Positions 1-8,876 of a stretch of DNA of 64,000 bases are shown piece after piece. The DNA lies in NCBI GenBank assembly GCA_947331495.1, contig CAMZOI010000001.1, positions 1,240,001-1,304,000 of the forward strand. Reading direction: 5' to 3'. The notes beneath the pieces are model-generated. The model was not told where the DNA came from and made no database searches. It saw only the letters and a program-made list of their open reading frames with translations. The position numbers and the translations under genes are program-made. Source of the stretch: Erythrobacteraceae bacterium Alg239-R51 (GTDB lineage: Bacteria; Pseudomonadota; Alphaproteobacteria; Sphingomonadales; Sphingomonadaceae). Position 1 is the first letter of the stretch. Every line of letters begins with the position of its first letter.

Positions 1-841
1 AGCCGAAGCGCGATTGCTCGTCGAAATAGTTGTAGCCGGCGGGATAGCGAACCAGCGCACCATCGCTCAACAGGCTCTCGAAATGACCGTAGAAATGTGT
101 GATGCCGTCCACCCCCAGTTCTACTGCCTTGCGCGCATTGACCCGCTGCACACCGGGCTGGGCGAGGTGGGCGACGCTGCCCATCTGCTGTTTGTCTGCT
201 TCGTCCAGAGCGGCTTCGAGAACCTCCGGGCCGGTCGAGTTGAAGAACTTGATTCCCCAATACCCCTGCGACTTGGCCCAGCGCACCCATTCCCGCGCTT
301 CCGCTTCGTTCGATGGCGTATCGCGACCCCATTTGTCGCCGAACGCGGCATAGGGAAACAGGCGCGGCGCGGTGATGCTGTTGGCGGCGCTTCGGCGGGT
401 ATCGGAGAGATCGGCCTGGTCGGCTCCCCAGTAGAACGAGACGCCCCGAACGCTGGTGACGCCGTGGGCAAGCCAGAGCTTGTAGCCATAGGATGACTGC
501 GCGGCCTTCGCCGGGTCGCCATTGTGACCATGCGTGTCGACGAAGCCGGGCAGCACGGTCATGCCGCCGGCATCGATTACCCGCGAGGCGGAATCGCGGG
601 TCGCCGCATTCCCGGCGGACGGCACGATCTTCGCGATCCGGTTGCCCTCGATCACGATATCGAGCGGGCCTGCGGGCGGGGCACCTGACCCTTCGACGAC
701 ATTGGCGTTGTGAATAACCAGCGTCGGATAGGGGCCATCGCCCTCGGTGCGATCGGGCACGGGCTGCATGTCCGCTTGCGCCAGCGTGATCGACGACCAG
801 GCAAGAGCGAATATCGCGATAGGCAGTTTCAGCAGGTGCAT
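1..841 (-). CDS. Secreted amidohydrolase family protein (C-terminal part beyond window)
   Basis: About 280 N-terminal residues are readable on the reverse strand from the ATG at 841-839; the gene runs off the left edge. It opens with a signal peptide (hydrophobic LLKLPIAIFALAW ending near Ala-Gln-Ala). An amidohydrolase N-terminal beta domain follows (LVIHNANVVEG, then IVIEGNRIAKIVP), and then the metal-binding strand LPGFVDTHGHN with the HxH pair. Later segments GVTSVRG, GIKFFNS and AHLAQPG fit the TIM-barrel. The family hydrolyses amide or related bonds in cyclic compounds, peptides or imino-dipeptides, using one or two metals. The export signal implies periplasmic action. The substrate cannot be told from this part. 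It is divergent from the SIMPL gene across about 130 bases. Confident on family, not on substrate. Confidence 0.85.
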   Translation of the reverse strand, partial: MHLLKLPIAIFALAWSSITLAQADMQPVPDRTEGDGPYPTLVIHNANVVEGSGAPPAGPLDIVIEGNRIAKIVPSAGNAATRDSASRVIDAGGMTVLPGFVDTHGHNGDPAKAAQSSYGYKLWLAHGVTSVRGVSFYWGADQADLSDTRRSAANSITAPRLFPYAAFGDKWGRDTPSNEAEAREWVRWAKSQGYWGIKFFNSTGPEVLEAALDEADKQQMGSVAHLAQPGVQRVNARKAVELGVDGITHFYGHFESLLSDGALVRYPAGYNYFDEQSRFG

Positions 842-972
842 CTCGTCCCCCTTTTCGGCAGGGTTCCTATCGCCGCCCGGCCCGGCTGTGAAGCGCTTGC
901 GGAACGGGCGGTTCAGATGCACGAAAGCGAAACAAGGCGATGTTCGACCCGAAGCCAAGGAGTTTTTTGCTT

Positions 973-1689
973 ATGAAGGCCTACTTTGTTCCCGCTCTCG
1001 CCGCAGCGGTCGGTGCGACACCGCTCTCTGCCGCCGAAGTCCAGATCGCCGCCCAGGGTCCGGTCGTCGAACTGACCGTCATCGAACAAGTGGAAGCCGA
1101 TCCGGATCTCGTGACCGTCGGCGCGGGGGTTACGACCGAGGCGCCGACGGCGGTAGAAGCGTTGCGCCAGAATTCGATGGAAATGCGCAAGGTCATCGAG
1201 CGCATAAAGTCGCTCGGCATACCCGAACGCGATATCCAGACGACGGGCATCAATCTCAGCGCGCGCTACGACTACGATGATCGCACGCGCCAGCAGGTCT
1301 TTCGCGGCTACCAGGCCAGCAATCGCGTCAGCATCGAACTGCGCAACATCGAGGAGACCGGTCAGGTGCTCGACGCGCTCGTGGTGGCCGGGGCCACCGA
1401 TCTCGACGGCCCGCGATTCAGCCTTGAGGATGATGCGGCAGCGAAGGCTTCGGCACGCCGGAACGCCATGGAGCGGGCTCGAGACCAGGCTCTCGAATAC
1501 TCCCGACTGGCGGGATATTCCGGGCTGCGGCTGCTCGAAGTGAACGAAACGATATCCGGACGATCCCTTCCGATGCCGCAGTTCCGCGCCGCCGCGATGG
1601 ATGTCGCGGAAAGCGGGTCCGCACCGGTTCAGCCGGGACGGGTCAGCACTTCCGTCAATGTCACCGTCAAATACGAGATGACCCGCTGA
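973..1689 (+). CDS. SIMPL (DUF541) domain periplasmic protein
   Basis: A 238-residue protein. I place the start at ATG 973 because AAGGAG lies about 11 bases upstream and the product then begins with a clean signal peptide (MKAYFVPALAAAVGATPLSA). An upstream ATG at 940 would bury that signal. The mature part has the SIMPL/DUF541 layout: an N-terminal strand ELTVIEQVEADPDLVTVGAGV, the middle IPERDIQTTGINLSARYDYD, and a C-terminal VSTSVNVTVKYEM. The family includes the E. coli periplasmic protein YggE, linked to oxidative stress tolerance; its chemistry is poorly defined. The next gene lies about 75 bases downstream on the same strand, so they may or may not be co-transcribed. Confidence 0.85.
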   Translation: MKAYFVPALAAAVGATPLSAAEVQIAAQGPVVELTVIEQVEADPDLVTVGAGVTTEAPTAVEALRQNSMEMRKVIERIKSLGIPERDIQTTGINLSARYDYDDRTRQQVFRGYQASNRVSIELRNIEETGQVLDALVVAGATDLDGPRFSLEDDAAAKASARRNAMERARDQALEYSRLAGYSGLRLLEVNETISGRSLPMPQFRAAAMDVAESGSAPVQPGRVSTSVNVTVKYEMTR

Positions 1690-1763
1690 GAGCGTTGCTT
1701 AACCCCGATCCGCTTGAATATTCACACCTTGTTCAATGGGTCGGGGATAGGCATCATCGCATC

Positions 1764-2060
1764 ATGAAAAACCTGCTCGCCGCTTTTCTTGTCCTCGGTC
1801 TGACTGCCCCTCCGATGGTTGCTGCCGCGCAGTCGCGCTCCGATCAGGGCGAGGCGCGCAAGGAGATGCGCGCTGGGAACGTGCTTCCCCTGCGCAAGAT
1901 CGAAGCGCGTATCCTGCCGATGATGCAGGACGCCGAATATCTCGGTCCCGCATACGACTCGACCGCCATGGCCTACCGGCTCAAATTCATTCGTGACGGG
2001 CGGGTCATCTTCATCGATGTCGATGCTCGTACCGGCAAGATCCTACGCCGGAGCCGCTGA
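1764..2060 (+). CDS. PepSY domain secreted small protein
   Basis: A 98-residue protein from ATG 1764; the longer open frame adds a non-conserved leader before the signal peptide. It has a signal peptide (MKNLLAAFLVLGLTAPPMVA) followed by one PepSY-like module: a helix LRKIEARILPMMQDAEYLG, then the beta hairpin YRLKFIRDGRVIFIDVDARTGKILR. The pattern D-x-RTGKILR is typical. PepSY proteins of this size sit in the periplasm and often precede a two-component pair in alphaproteobacteria, where they are thought to restrain the sensor kinase. Here it lies 85 bases before such a pair, so it may feed into that kinase. That role is inference from position. Confidence 0.82.
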   Translation: MKNLLAAFLVLGLTAPPMVAAAQSRSDQGEARKEMRAGNVLPLRKIEARILPMMQDAEYLGPAYDSTAMAYRLKFIRDGRVIFIDVDARTGKILRRSR

Positions 2061-2145
2061 TTTTCGCGGCGAGAAACTCCGTTCAGGTTGACGCGTTCAT
2101 CTACATGAACGAAACGCGCAATATGCAAACGGGGAAGATATCCGC

Positions 2146-2826
2146 ATGAGGATCCTGATAGTCGAGGACGAGCCAACGCTCGGCCTGCAGCTCAAATCGA
2201 CGCTCGAACAGAACGGCTATGCGGTGGACCTGTCCACCGATGGCGAAGACGGCCATTTTCTCGGCACGACCGAGGATTACGATGCCGTCATTCTCGACCT
2301 CGGCCTGCCCGAGATCGACGGGCTAACAGTGCTGGGCATGTGGCGCAAGGAAGGACGCAAGTTTCCGGTTTTGGTGCTGACCGCGCGCGACAGCTGGTCG
2401 GACAAGGTTGCCGGGCTTGATGCCGGGGCCGACGACTATCTCGCCAAGCCGTTCCAGACCGAGGAACTGATCGCCCGCCTGCGCGCGTTGATCCGCCGTG
2501 CTTCGGGCAACACTTCCAGCGAACTGACCGCCGGTGATGTACGCCTCGACACGCGCTCGGGCCGGGTTACGCTGAAAGGCGAACCGGTCAAGCTGACGGC
2601 GCAGGAATACAAGCTGCTGAGCTACCTGATGCACCACAAGGGTAAGGTCGTCAGTCGCACCGAATTGATCGAGCATATTTATGACCAGGATTTCGACCGC
2701 GATTCCAACACGATCGAGGTCTTCGTTACCCGCATCCGCAAGAAGCTGGGCGCGGAAGTGATCACGACGATACGTGGACTCGGTTACAGCCTCGACGACC
2801 CCGCCGACGCACCCCGCGCTTCCTGA
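2146..2826 (+). CDS. OmpR/PhoB-family response regulator
   Basis: A 226-residue two-domain regulator. Residues 1-115 are a receiver domain with acidic pocket VEDEP, phospho-acceptor Asp51 in VILDLGLP, conserved Thr in LVLTARD and Lys in YLAKPFQ. Residues 125-220 form an OmpR-type winged helix (LTAQEYKLLSYLMHHKGKVV, then DSNTIEVFVTRIRKKLG and the wing ITTIRGLGYSL). It should bind DNA after phosphorylation by the kinase encoded immediately downstream, whose frame starts inside the last 53 bases of this gene. With the PepSY gene upstream this resembles PhoP/FeuP-type systems that sense envelope conditions; the signal is not visible here. Confidence 0.95.
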   Translation: MRILIVEDEPTLGLQLKSTLEQNGYAVDLSTDGEDGHFLGTTEDYDAVILDLGLPEIDGLTVLGMWRKEGRKFPVLVLTARDSWSDKVAGLDAGADDYLAKPFQTEELIARLRALIRRASGNTSSELTAGDVRLDTRSGRVTLKGEPVKLTAQEYKLLSYLMHHKGKVVSRTELIEHIYDQDFDRDSNTIEVFVTRIRKKLGAEVITTIRGLGYSLDDPADAPRAS

Positions 2827-4294
2827 AGAGGAGGACAGCAGGGCGCGCGGTGCCGCGAAGGTCTCTCAGGACGAAGTGCCTGCGGACGATGCTGTCCTGA
2901 TCCCTGCGAGCACCACCCAGCGGCGCAGCCTTGCGGCGCGCATGATGGCAATTGCCGCCGCGTGGATCGGCGTGCTTCTGCTGGGTGGAGGGTTCGCGCT
3001 TGACCGTACGCTGACCAATCTGGTCGAGGACAATTTCGACGACCAGCTTGAATATCTCCTCAACGCGATGCTGGTAGTTGCCGAAATCGGCCCGGACGGG
3101 GAGGTCTATTTCAACCGTCCGATCGGCGAGCCGCGTTTTCTCGAGCCCAATAGCGGTCTTTATTATCAGATAAGTGCCGAGGGGCAGGAGGGCTTTGCGT
3201 CCTATTCGCTCGAACCGGAACTCTCGCGGTCCTTGTGGGACAGCCCGCTTGATCTGCGTGCCGACCATGTCGACATGGAGCCGCATTTCTACGACAGCGA
3301 CCAGATTGCGAATGAGCCCCTACGGATTGTCGAGCGCAGCGTGATGCTACCCGATAGCGAGGCGCGCTGGACCTTCGCGGTCGCCGCAGCGACCGAGGAA
3401 CTGGACTTTCAGGTCAATCGCATCCGTTCGATCCTGGTCTGGAGCTTCGCCGCGCTTGGTCTGGGGCTGTTCCTTATGGCCATGCTGCAAACCTGGTACG
3501 GTCTCAGCCCGCTGCGCCGTGTGCGGGCGGCGATCCAGAACATGCGCAGCGCCGGCACGCACCGTATCACCGAACCGCTACCGACCGAGGTCGAGCCATT
3601 GGTCGACGAGATCAACGGACTGCTGGCTCACAGCGAGAAACAGGCAGAGGAAGCGCGAACCCATGCCGGAAATCTGGCGCATGCGCTGAAGACACCGCTG
3701 ACCGTTCTGACGAACGCGGCGACCGCGCATGATCCGAAACTTTCCGACCTGGTCTGCCGCCAGACGCGGATCATGCAACGCCATGTCGAACATCACCTCG
3801 CCCGCGCGCGGGCCGTTGGTCGCCGGGCCAGCGGGCTCTCGCGCGCTGAAGTCTGGCCCAGTGCGGACAGCGTGCTGCGTGCGGTGACCCGAATTTACGA
3901 GGAAACGCGCTTCGATCTCGATGGCAATCGTGCGGCAAGTGTCGGTATCGAGCGACAGGACCTTGACGAAATTCTGGGCAATCTGATCGAGAACGCGGCG
4001 AAATACGGTGGCGGCAGCGTATTTGTAACGGTGGACGCCGTTCCCGAGGACGGCGATACATGCACCATCTGGATCGAGGATGACGGAATCGGCATTCCCG
4101 ATGCCGAACGAACACGAATTTTCGATCGCGGCGCACGGCTTGATACAGGCAAACCCGGGACCGGACTCGGTCTAGCAATCGTGCGCGACGTCGTCGAAAT
4201 TTACGGCGGATCGGTCAAGCTGGGAGAAAGCGAAGACCTAGGTGGCCTGCTGGTCGAACTGACGCTTCCCCGTCCTGACAGAAAGGTTCAGTAG
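2774..4294 (+). CDS. Membrane sensor histidine kinase, partner of the upstream regulator
   Basis: A 506-residue kinase read from GTG 2774, overlapping the regulator gene by 53 bases. An internal ATG at residue 57, just before the first membrane helix, is an alternative start. Layout: a polar Pro/Glu-rich cytoplasmic leader (1-55), a TM helix (about 57-76), a periplasmic sensor of about 140 residues, a second TM (about 219-240), a HAMP linker, and the dimerisation helix LAHALKTPLTVL with His303. The ATPase domain follows, with N box LIENAAKYG, G1 DDGIGIP and G2 GTGLGLAIV. The H box form HALKTPL is the PhoQ-like variant instead of HELRTPL. It should phosphorylate the paired regulator. The overlap suggests translational coupling and a fixed ratio. 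The start codon is the least certain point. Confidence 0.92.
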   Translation: MDSVTASTTPPTHPALPEEEDSRARGAAKVSQDEVPADDAVLIPASTTQRRSLAARMMAIAAAWIGVLLLGGGFALDRTLTNLVEDNFDDQLEYLLNAMLVVAEIGPDGEVYFNRPIGEPRFLEPNSGLYYQISAEGQEGFASYSLEPELSRSLWDSPLDLRADHVDMEPHFYDSDQIANEPLRIVERSVMLPDSEARWTFAVAAATEELDFQVNRIRSILVWSFAALGLGLFLMAMLQTWYGLSPLRRVRAAIQNMRSAGTHRITEPLPTEVEPLVDEINGLLAHSEKQAEEARTHAGNLAHALKTPLTVLTNAATAHDPKLSDLVCRQTRIMQRHVEHHLARARAVGRRASGLSRAEVWPSADSVLRAVTRIYEETRFDLDGNRAASVGIERQDLDEILGNLIENAAKYGGGSVFVTVDAVPEDGDTCTIWIEDDGIGIPDAERTRIFDRGARLDTGKPGTGLGLAIVRDVVEIYGGSVKLGESEDLGGLLVELTLPRPDRKVQ

Positions 4295-4325
4295 GGGTTC
4301 AAAAGGTTCCTGCCAGAACAGCGAC

Positions 4326-4955
4326 ATGAATATTTTCAAGAACAGGTCGTTGCTTGGTCATTTCGCCATCAGACCCGCACTCGTCGGACTGGCCGCATTT
4401 GGGTTGGCGGGGTGCAGCACGCTTGGCGATCCTTACGGATATTCGGGCGTTTCGGTAGGCGTCGGATATAATAGTGGCGGTTACTACGATCCATATTACG
4501 GATGGTACGACAATTACTATTATCCCGGCATCGGTCGCTACGTTTATGATAGGCGCGGCTACCGGCATCGCTGGAACAACCGACATCAACGCTACTGGCA
4601 GACCCGGCGCGCCCGGCATCGCGGGGCGCGCGCGCATTGGGACGGCTACTCGCGAGGGCGGGACGGATACTATTCCGACCGCAGATCGGAGCGGCGGGCC
4701 GACCGACGCGAGTACCGGAGAGCTGAACGACGCGCCGACCGACGCGAGGCACGCCGAGACCGAGATCGACGCGAAGCGCGTCGCGACCGGCGGCAAGAGC
4801 GTGCCGAACGCGTCCGCGACGAACGTCGCGCCGATGTCCGACGCGATCGTGCCGAGCGCGCGCGGGACCAGCGACGCCGGGGGCGCGCCGAGCGGCCGCA
4901 ACGTCGAGTGCTGCGCGAGCGCGGAGAGCGTCGGCGGGACGTTCGCGACGACTAG
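4326..4955 (+). CDS. Lipoprotein with Tyr/Gly-rich middle and Arg-rich repetitive tail
   Basis: A 209-residue protein. A lipoprotein signal ends in the lipobox LAGC (Cys29 or so), followed by a Gly/Tyr-rich stretch (GYSGVSVGVGYNSGG, YYDPYYGWYDNYYYPG) and an RcnB-like basic patch (YRHRWNNRH). From about residue 115 the protein is almost entirely Arg, Asp, Glu and Ala in short repeats (RRADRRE, RRAERRADRREARRDRD). The matching DNA at about 4680-4930 is a degenerate tandem of CGxCGCGAx-type codons. The tail would carry many positive charges and could bind nucleic acid, lipopolysaccharide or peptidoglycan; that is speculation. I do not recognise an established family. The frame is intact and starts with a plausible lipoprotein signal, so it is probably a real gene. 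Confidence 0.65.
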   Translation: MNIFKNRSLLGHFAIRPALVGLAAFGLAGCSTLGDPYGYSGVSVGVGYNSGGYYDPYYGWYDNYYYPGIGRYVYDRRGYRHRWNNRHQRYWQTRRARHRGARAHWDGYSRGRDGYYSDRRSERRADRREYRRAERRADRREARRDRDRREARRDRRQERAERVRDERRADVRRDRAERARDQRRRGRAERPQRRVLRERGERRRDVRDD

Positions 4956-4961
4956 ATCCGG

Positions 4962-5273
4962 TTACGCTTTGCCGCGCGCCCGTTCGTGATGGCGGATGAC
5001 CTCGTCGATAATGAAGCGAAGAAATTTTTCGCTGAACTCGGGGTCTAGTTCGCTTTCTTCGGCCAGCCGGCGCAGCCGGGCAATCTGTTCCTTTTCTCGT
5101 TCCGGATCGGCTGGCGGCAGAGTAACCCTGGCCTTATACTCGCCGACCGCCTGCGTGATCCGGAACCGCTCCGCTAGCATGTGGACCACAGCTGCATCGA
5201 TATTGTCGATGCTCTTGCGATAGGCGGCCAGGGTCGGATCATCGTCCGCGTGAGATTGCGTCTCTTGCGTCAT
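4962..5273 (-). CDS. Chorismate mutase, AroQ type
   Basis: A 103-residue all-helical protein from the ATG at 5273-5271. It matches a single AroQ-class chorismate mutase domain. The first helix carries LAAYRKSIDNIDAAVVHMLAERF, with the usual Arg, Asp and Arg positions. The second part carries ITQAVGEYKAR with the catalytic Lys, then DPEREKEQIARLRRLA and a last helix FLRFIIDEVIRHH. The enzyme converts chorismate to prephenate for Phe and Tyr synthesis. The protein is stand-alone, not fused to prephenate dehydratase. It is divergent from the polyprenyl synthase gene across about 50 bases and convergent with the Arg-rich lipoprotein gene. Confidence 0.9.
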   Translation of the reverse strand: MTQETQSHADDDPTLAAYRKSIDNIDAAVVHMLAERFRITQAVGEYKARVTLPPADPEREKEQIARLRRLAEESELDPEFSEKFLRFIIDEVIRHHERARGKA

Positions 5274-5322
5274 CACTTGCCAGATTAGCGCCAAAAGTAC
5301 CCTTGCCAAGAAAGGAAGCGCA

Positions 5323-6357
5323 GTGCACGGCCAAGCTGAAATGAGCGCAGACGTCGTTCCCCTTCCGCGAAAGGCCCCGGAGCCTTCTCTCGATCCGATG
5401 CTCTCGCTGACAGCGCAGGGCATGAACCAGGTCAACCATGTCATTCTCGACCGGATGCAGAGCGAAATTCCGCTCATACCGGCACTGGCAGGTCATTTGA
5501 TCGCAGGTGGCGGGAAGCGATTGCGCCCGATGCTGACGCTCGCAGGGGCAGAACTGGTCGGCTATAACGGCACACGCCATCACAAGCTCGCCGCCGCAGT
5601 CGAGTTCATTCATACTGCGACCCTGCTTCATGACGATGTCGTCGATGGCAGCGAATTGCGCCGGGGCAAGGCGGCGGCGAACATCATCTTCGGCAATCCG
5701 GCAACCGTTCTGGTGGGCGATTTCCTGTTCAGCCGCAGCTTCGAGCTGATGGTGGAGGACGGGAGTCTGAAAGTGCTCAAGATCCTCTCGGGTGCTAGCG
5801 CGATTATCGCCGAGGGCGAAGTCGATCAGCTGACTGCCCAGCGCAGGATCGAAACCAGCGAAGAACGCTATCTTCAGATCATTCGGGCGAAAACCGCTGC
5901 ACTGTTTGCGGCCGCCAGCCGGATTTCTGCCGTGGTCGCTGAATGCGCCGAGGAAAAGGAGCAGGCGCTCGACGAATACGGGCGCAATCTGGGCGTTGCG
6001 TTCCAGTTGGTCGACGACGCGATCGATTACGATTCCGACGCATCGGCAATGGGCAAGGACCGGGGTGACGATTTCCGCGAGGGCAAGATGACGCTGCCGG
6101 TCATTCTTGCCTATGCCCGTGGTGACGAAGAGGAGCGCAGTTTTTGGAAAGCGGCGATCGGGGGCCACCGCACCAGCGATGCTGACCTTGATCATGCCAT
6201 CGCGCTGATCGGTCGCCATGATGCCGTTGCCGATACTCGAGCCCGCGCGAGGCATTTCGCCCAGCGAGCAATTGATGCATTGTCGATTTTTCCCGACAAC
6301 AAGGCGCGGCAGGCCATGACGCAAGCGGCGCTGTTCGCCGTCTCGCGGGGATATTGA
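5323..6357 (+). CDS. Polyprenyl diphosphate synthase (ubiquinone side chain)
   Basis: A 344-residue trans-isoprenyl diphosphate synthase. The first Asp-rich motif lies in LLHDDVVDGSELRRG and the second in LVDDAIDYDSD; the allylic-substrate motif GGGKRLRPML is also present. The small residues before the first motif and the length fit the long-chain (octaprenyl/decaprenyl, IspB/DdsA) class. In sphingomonads the product is normally the C50 chain of ubiquinone-10, but chain length cannot be read from sequence alone. I use GTG 5323 because AAAGGAAG lies 5-8 bases upstream. ATG 5341 would lack a ribosome-binding site. The next gene (hrpB) starts 31 bases downstream. Confidence 0.93.
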   Translation: MHGQAEMSADVVPLPRKAPEPSLDPMLSLTAQGMNQVNHVILDRMQSEIPLIPALAGHLIAGGGKRLRPMLTLAGAELVGYNGTRHHKLAAAVEFIHTATLLHDDVVDGSELRRGKAAANIIFGNPATVLVGDFLFSRSFELMVEDGSLKVLKILSGASAIIAEGEVDQLTAQRRIETSEERYLQIIRAKTAALFAAASRISAVVAECAEEKEQALDEYGRNLGVAFQLVDDAIDYDSDASAMGKDRGDDFREGKMTLPVILAYARGDEEERSFWKAAIGGHRTSDADLDHAIALIGRHDAVADTRARARHFAQRAIDALSIFPDNKARQAMTQAALFAVSRGY

Positions 6358-6388
6358 ACGAGGTATTGCGGATACCGGGGACAGATGC

Positions 6389-8833
6389 GTGAACGACCGT
6401 CTTCCCATTCGTGCTGTTCTGCCGAACTTGTTGAACGCACTGCGAGAAAATTCGAGTGCGGTGATTATCGCTCCGCCAGGCGCGGGCAAGACCACGGCAA
6501 TTGCGCCTGCCTTGCTCGACGAGGCATGGTGTTCGGGTACGATCATTCTCACCTCGCCGCGTCGTGTCGCCGCAAGAGCCGCGGCAGAGCGGATGGCGGA
6601 CATGCTTGGCGAGAAACCCGGCCAGACCGTCGGCTATCTGACCCGTCTCGATAGCAAACGTTCTGCGAAAACGCGTGTCCTCGTCGTCACCGAGGCGATT
6701 TTCGTGAATACCATCCTTGGCGGTCCGGAGTTGGACGGGGTTTCGGCAGTATTGTTCGACGAGGCTCACGAGCGGCATCTCGATACCGATATGGGGCTGG
6801 CGCTGGCGCTCGAAAGCCAGGCGATCCTACGCAATGACCTGCGCCTGCTGGTCATGTCGGCCACGATCGACGGATCGCGTTTCGCGAAGGTGATGGGTGG
6901 GCAGACCCCGGTTATCGAAAGCGAAGGCAAAGCGTATCCGCTGCGCATCGAATGGCTCGGTAGCTCGCCGCAGGACCGGATCGAGGATGCCATGGCCGGC
7001 GCGATCGCGACCGCGTGGGCGCAGGAGCAGGGCGATATTCTCGCGTTCCTGCCGGGGGTTGGCGAAATCGAGCGGACGCGAGAACGGCTGGAACAAAGAC
7101 TGGCGTCCGCGCTGATACTGCCACTGCATGGCCAGGTCCAACCAGCTGCGCAGCGCGCGGCTATTCGACGAGATCCTGAAGGCCGACGGCGCATTGTACT
7201 GGCCACTGCTATTGCGGAAACATCGCTCACTCTTGAAGGTGTTACTGTGGTAGTCGACAGCGGTCTGTCCCGCCGCGCCGAATTCGACCGTGCGGCGGGA
7301 ACCACTCATCTGGTCACGCATCGTGCCAGTCAGGCCGCAAGCGCCCAGCGGGCAGGGCGTGCAGCTCGGCAGGGGCCTGGAGTGGCCTATCGCTTGTGGG
7401 AAAAAGCGGCGCATCCCGGTAGGCCTCCGTACGATCCACCAGAAATCGATACAGCTGATCTTGGTCCGCTCGTCCTGTCACTCGCCCATTGGGGAAGCGC
7501 AGACCCAGGCGAGCATGCCTGGCTTGATCCCCCATCGGAAGCTTCCTTGGCCGCAGCGCGCCAGATGCTCCAGTCGCTCGGCGGACTGGATGAAAACGGG
7601 CGCATCACAAAACGCGGGCGAGAGCTTGCGTCGCTCCCGCTTGATCCCCGCGCGGCAGCAATGCTGCTGTTCGGCGCGAAACACGGATCTTCCAACGATG
7701 CGGCGCAGCTCGCGCTCCTGATGCAGGAACGGGGTCTTGGTGGAACAAGCGAAGATCTCGAAACGCGGTTGTCGCGCTGGAAGGGTGACAGTGGCAAGCG
7801 CGCGGAAGCCAGTCGGAAACTTGCGCGCCGCTGGGCGAACCAAGCCAATTCACTCGTTGCCACTGGTTCGTCTAGCGAAGGAGCGGTGCCGCTTGCCATC
7901 CTTCTTGCAGCGGGCAGGCCGGACTTCATTGCCAAACACCGCGATGCGAGCGGCGAGAACTGGATTGCGGCTGGCGGGCGCGGGTTCCGGATCGATCCGA
8001 CATCGCCCCTCGCACGTTCGCAGTTTCTGGTCATAGGAGATGCGCAGGGACAGGCAAAGGGTGCACGTATTACTTCCGCAATCGCGCTCGACGAGGCCGA
8101 TCTGGAACGTTGGTTGCCGAGCGGGATCGAAACGACCCACGTGCTACGCTGGACCGGAAAACGGGTGGAAGCCCGGCTCGAACGCCGGATTGGTGCCATC
8201 GTTTTGAACAGTAGCCACGATCCGGAGCCCGACCCGGACGCCATAATGGATAAGCTTGTGGACGAGGCCTTGAGAAACCTGGCCGTACTTACTCCCTCCG
8301 GCCTCGCAGCACGCGCGCACTTTGCTGACATTCGCGCGCTTTCTGAAGAGGCCTTGGCTGGACAGGCCGATATATGGCTACGACCGCTCCTAAGCGGTCG
8401 CCGTGATCTCGATTTACCGAAACGAGAACTGACCGAGTCGTTGCTCGGCCTTCTTGACTGGGATAGCCGCCAGCGGCTCGACCAGCTCGCGCCGCGCGAA
8501 TTCACCTCACCTGCGGGCACGAGCCACCGCATCGACTATACGGGCGACGACGCGCCAAGTGTGGAAGTCCGGGCGCAGGCCATGTTTGGCTTGGAACAGC
8601 ATCCGATGGTTGGAAGCACACCGCTACTGCTCAAGCTCACGAGCCCGGCCGGGCGTCCGATCCAGGCGACCCGGGACCTGCCGGGCTTCTGGCGCGGGAG
8701 CTGGGCGGATGTGCGCAAGGAGATGAAGGGGCGCTATCCCAAGCATCGCTGGCCGGAACAACCTTGGCAGGAACAACCTGGCCTGAAAACCAAAGTCGCC
8801 CATCGAAGGGAGCAGACCGCATCGAACACGTGA
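6389..8833 (+). CDS. hrpB: ATP-dependent helicase HrpB
   Basis: An 814-residue DEAH-box helicase from GTG 6389. Helicase motifs run in order: Walker A PPGAGKTTAIAP (about 29-40), motif Ia TSPRRVAARAAAERMA, motif II DEAHERH, motif III MSATID, motif V IVLATAIAETSLTL and motif VI QRAGRAARQGPG. A helicase-associated region and the HrpB-specific C-terminal domain follow (RWLPSG, WDSRQRLDQLAPREF, HPMVGSTPLLLKLTSPAGRPIQ, RYPKHRWPEQPW). The length and C-terminal block separate it from the longer HrpA. Its physiological substrate is not well established; RNA or ribosome-related unwinding is usually assumed. It follows the polyprenyl synthase gene closely and may be co-transcribed with it. Confidence 0.95.
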   Translation: MNDRLPIRAVLPNLLNALRENSSAVIIAPPGAGKTTAIAPALLDEAWCSGTIILTSPRRVAARAAAERMADMLGEKPGQTVGYLTRLDSKRSAKTRVLVVTEAIFVNTILGGPELDGVSAVLFDEAHERHLDTDMGLALALESQAILRNDLRLLVMSATIDGSRFAKVMGGQTPVIESEGKAYPLRIEWLGSSPQDRIEDAMAGAIATAWAQEQGDILAFLPGVGEIERTRERLEQRLASALILPLHGQVQPAAQRAAIRRDPEGRRRIVLATAIAETSLTLEGVTVVVDSGLSRRAEFDRAAGTTHLVTHRASQAASAQRAGRAARQGPGVAYRLWEKAAHPGRPPYDPPEIDTADLGPLVLSLAHWGSADPGEHAWLDPPSEASLAAARQMLQSLGGLDENGRITKRGRELASLPLDPRAAAMLLFGAKHGSSNDAAQLALLMQERGLGGTSEDLETRLSRWKGDSGKRAEASRKLARRWANQANSLVATGSSSEGAVPLAILLAAGRPDFIAKHRDASGENWIAAGGRGFRIDPTSPLARSQFLVIGDAQGQAKGARITSAIALDEADLERWLPSGIETTHVLRWTGKRVEARLERRIGAIVLNSSHDPEPDPDAIMDKLVDEALRNLAVLTPSGLAARAHFADIRALSEEALAGQADIWLRPLLSGRRDLDLPKRELTESLLGLLDWDSRQRLDQLAPREFTSPAGTSHRIDYTGDDAPSVEVRAQAMFGLEQHPMVGSTPLLLKLTSPAGRPIQATRDLPGFWRGSWADVRKEMKGRYPKHRWPEQPWQEQPGLKTKVAHRREQTASNT

Positions 8834-8876
8834 TAGCTTCTTCCCTCGACCGTTATCGCGGACTATGTAGCAGACC

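Noticed and set aside
1695..1763. TTAACC near 1699 as a CtrA-binding site
   Set aside because: Only one half-site is present; the second TTAA at the right spacing is missing.
5239..6603. A 454-codon reverse frame across the polyprenyl synthase gene
   Set aside because: It is antisense to a gene with all catalytic motifs; the reverse translation shows no recognisable domain.
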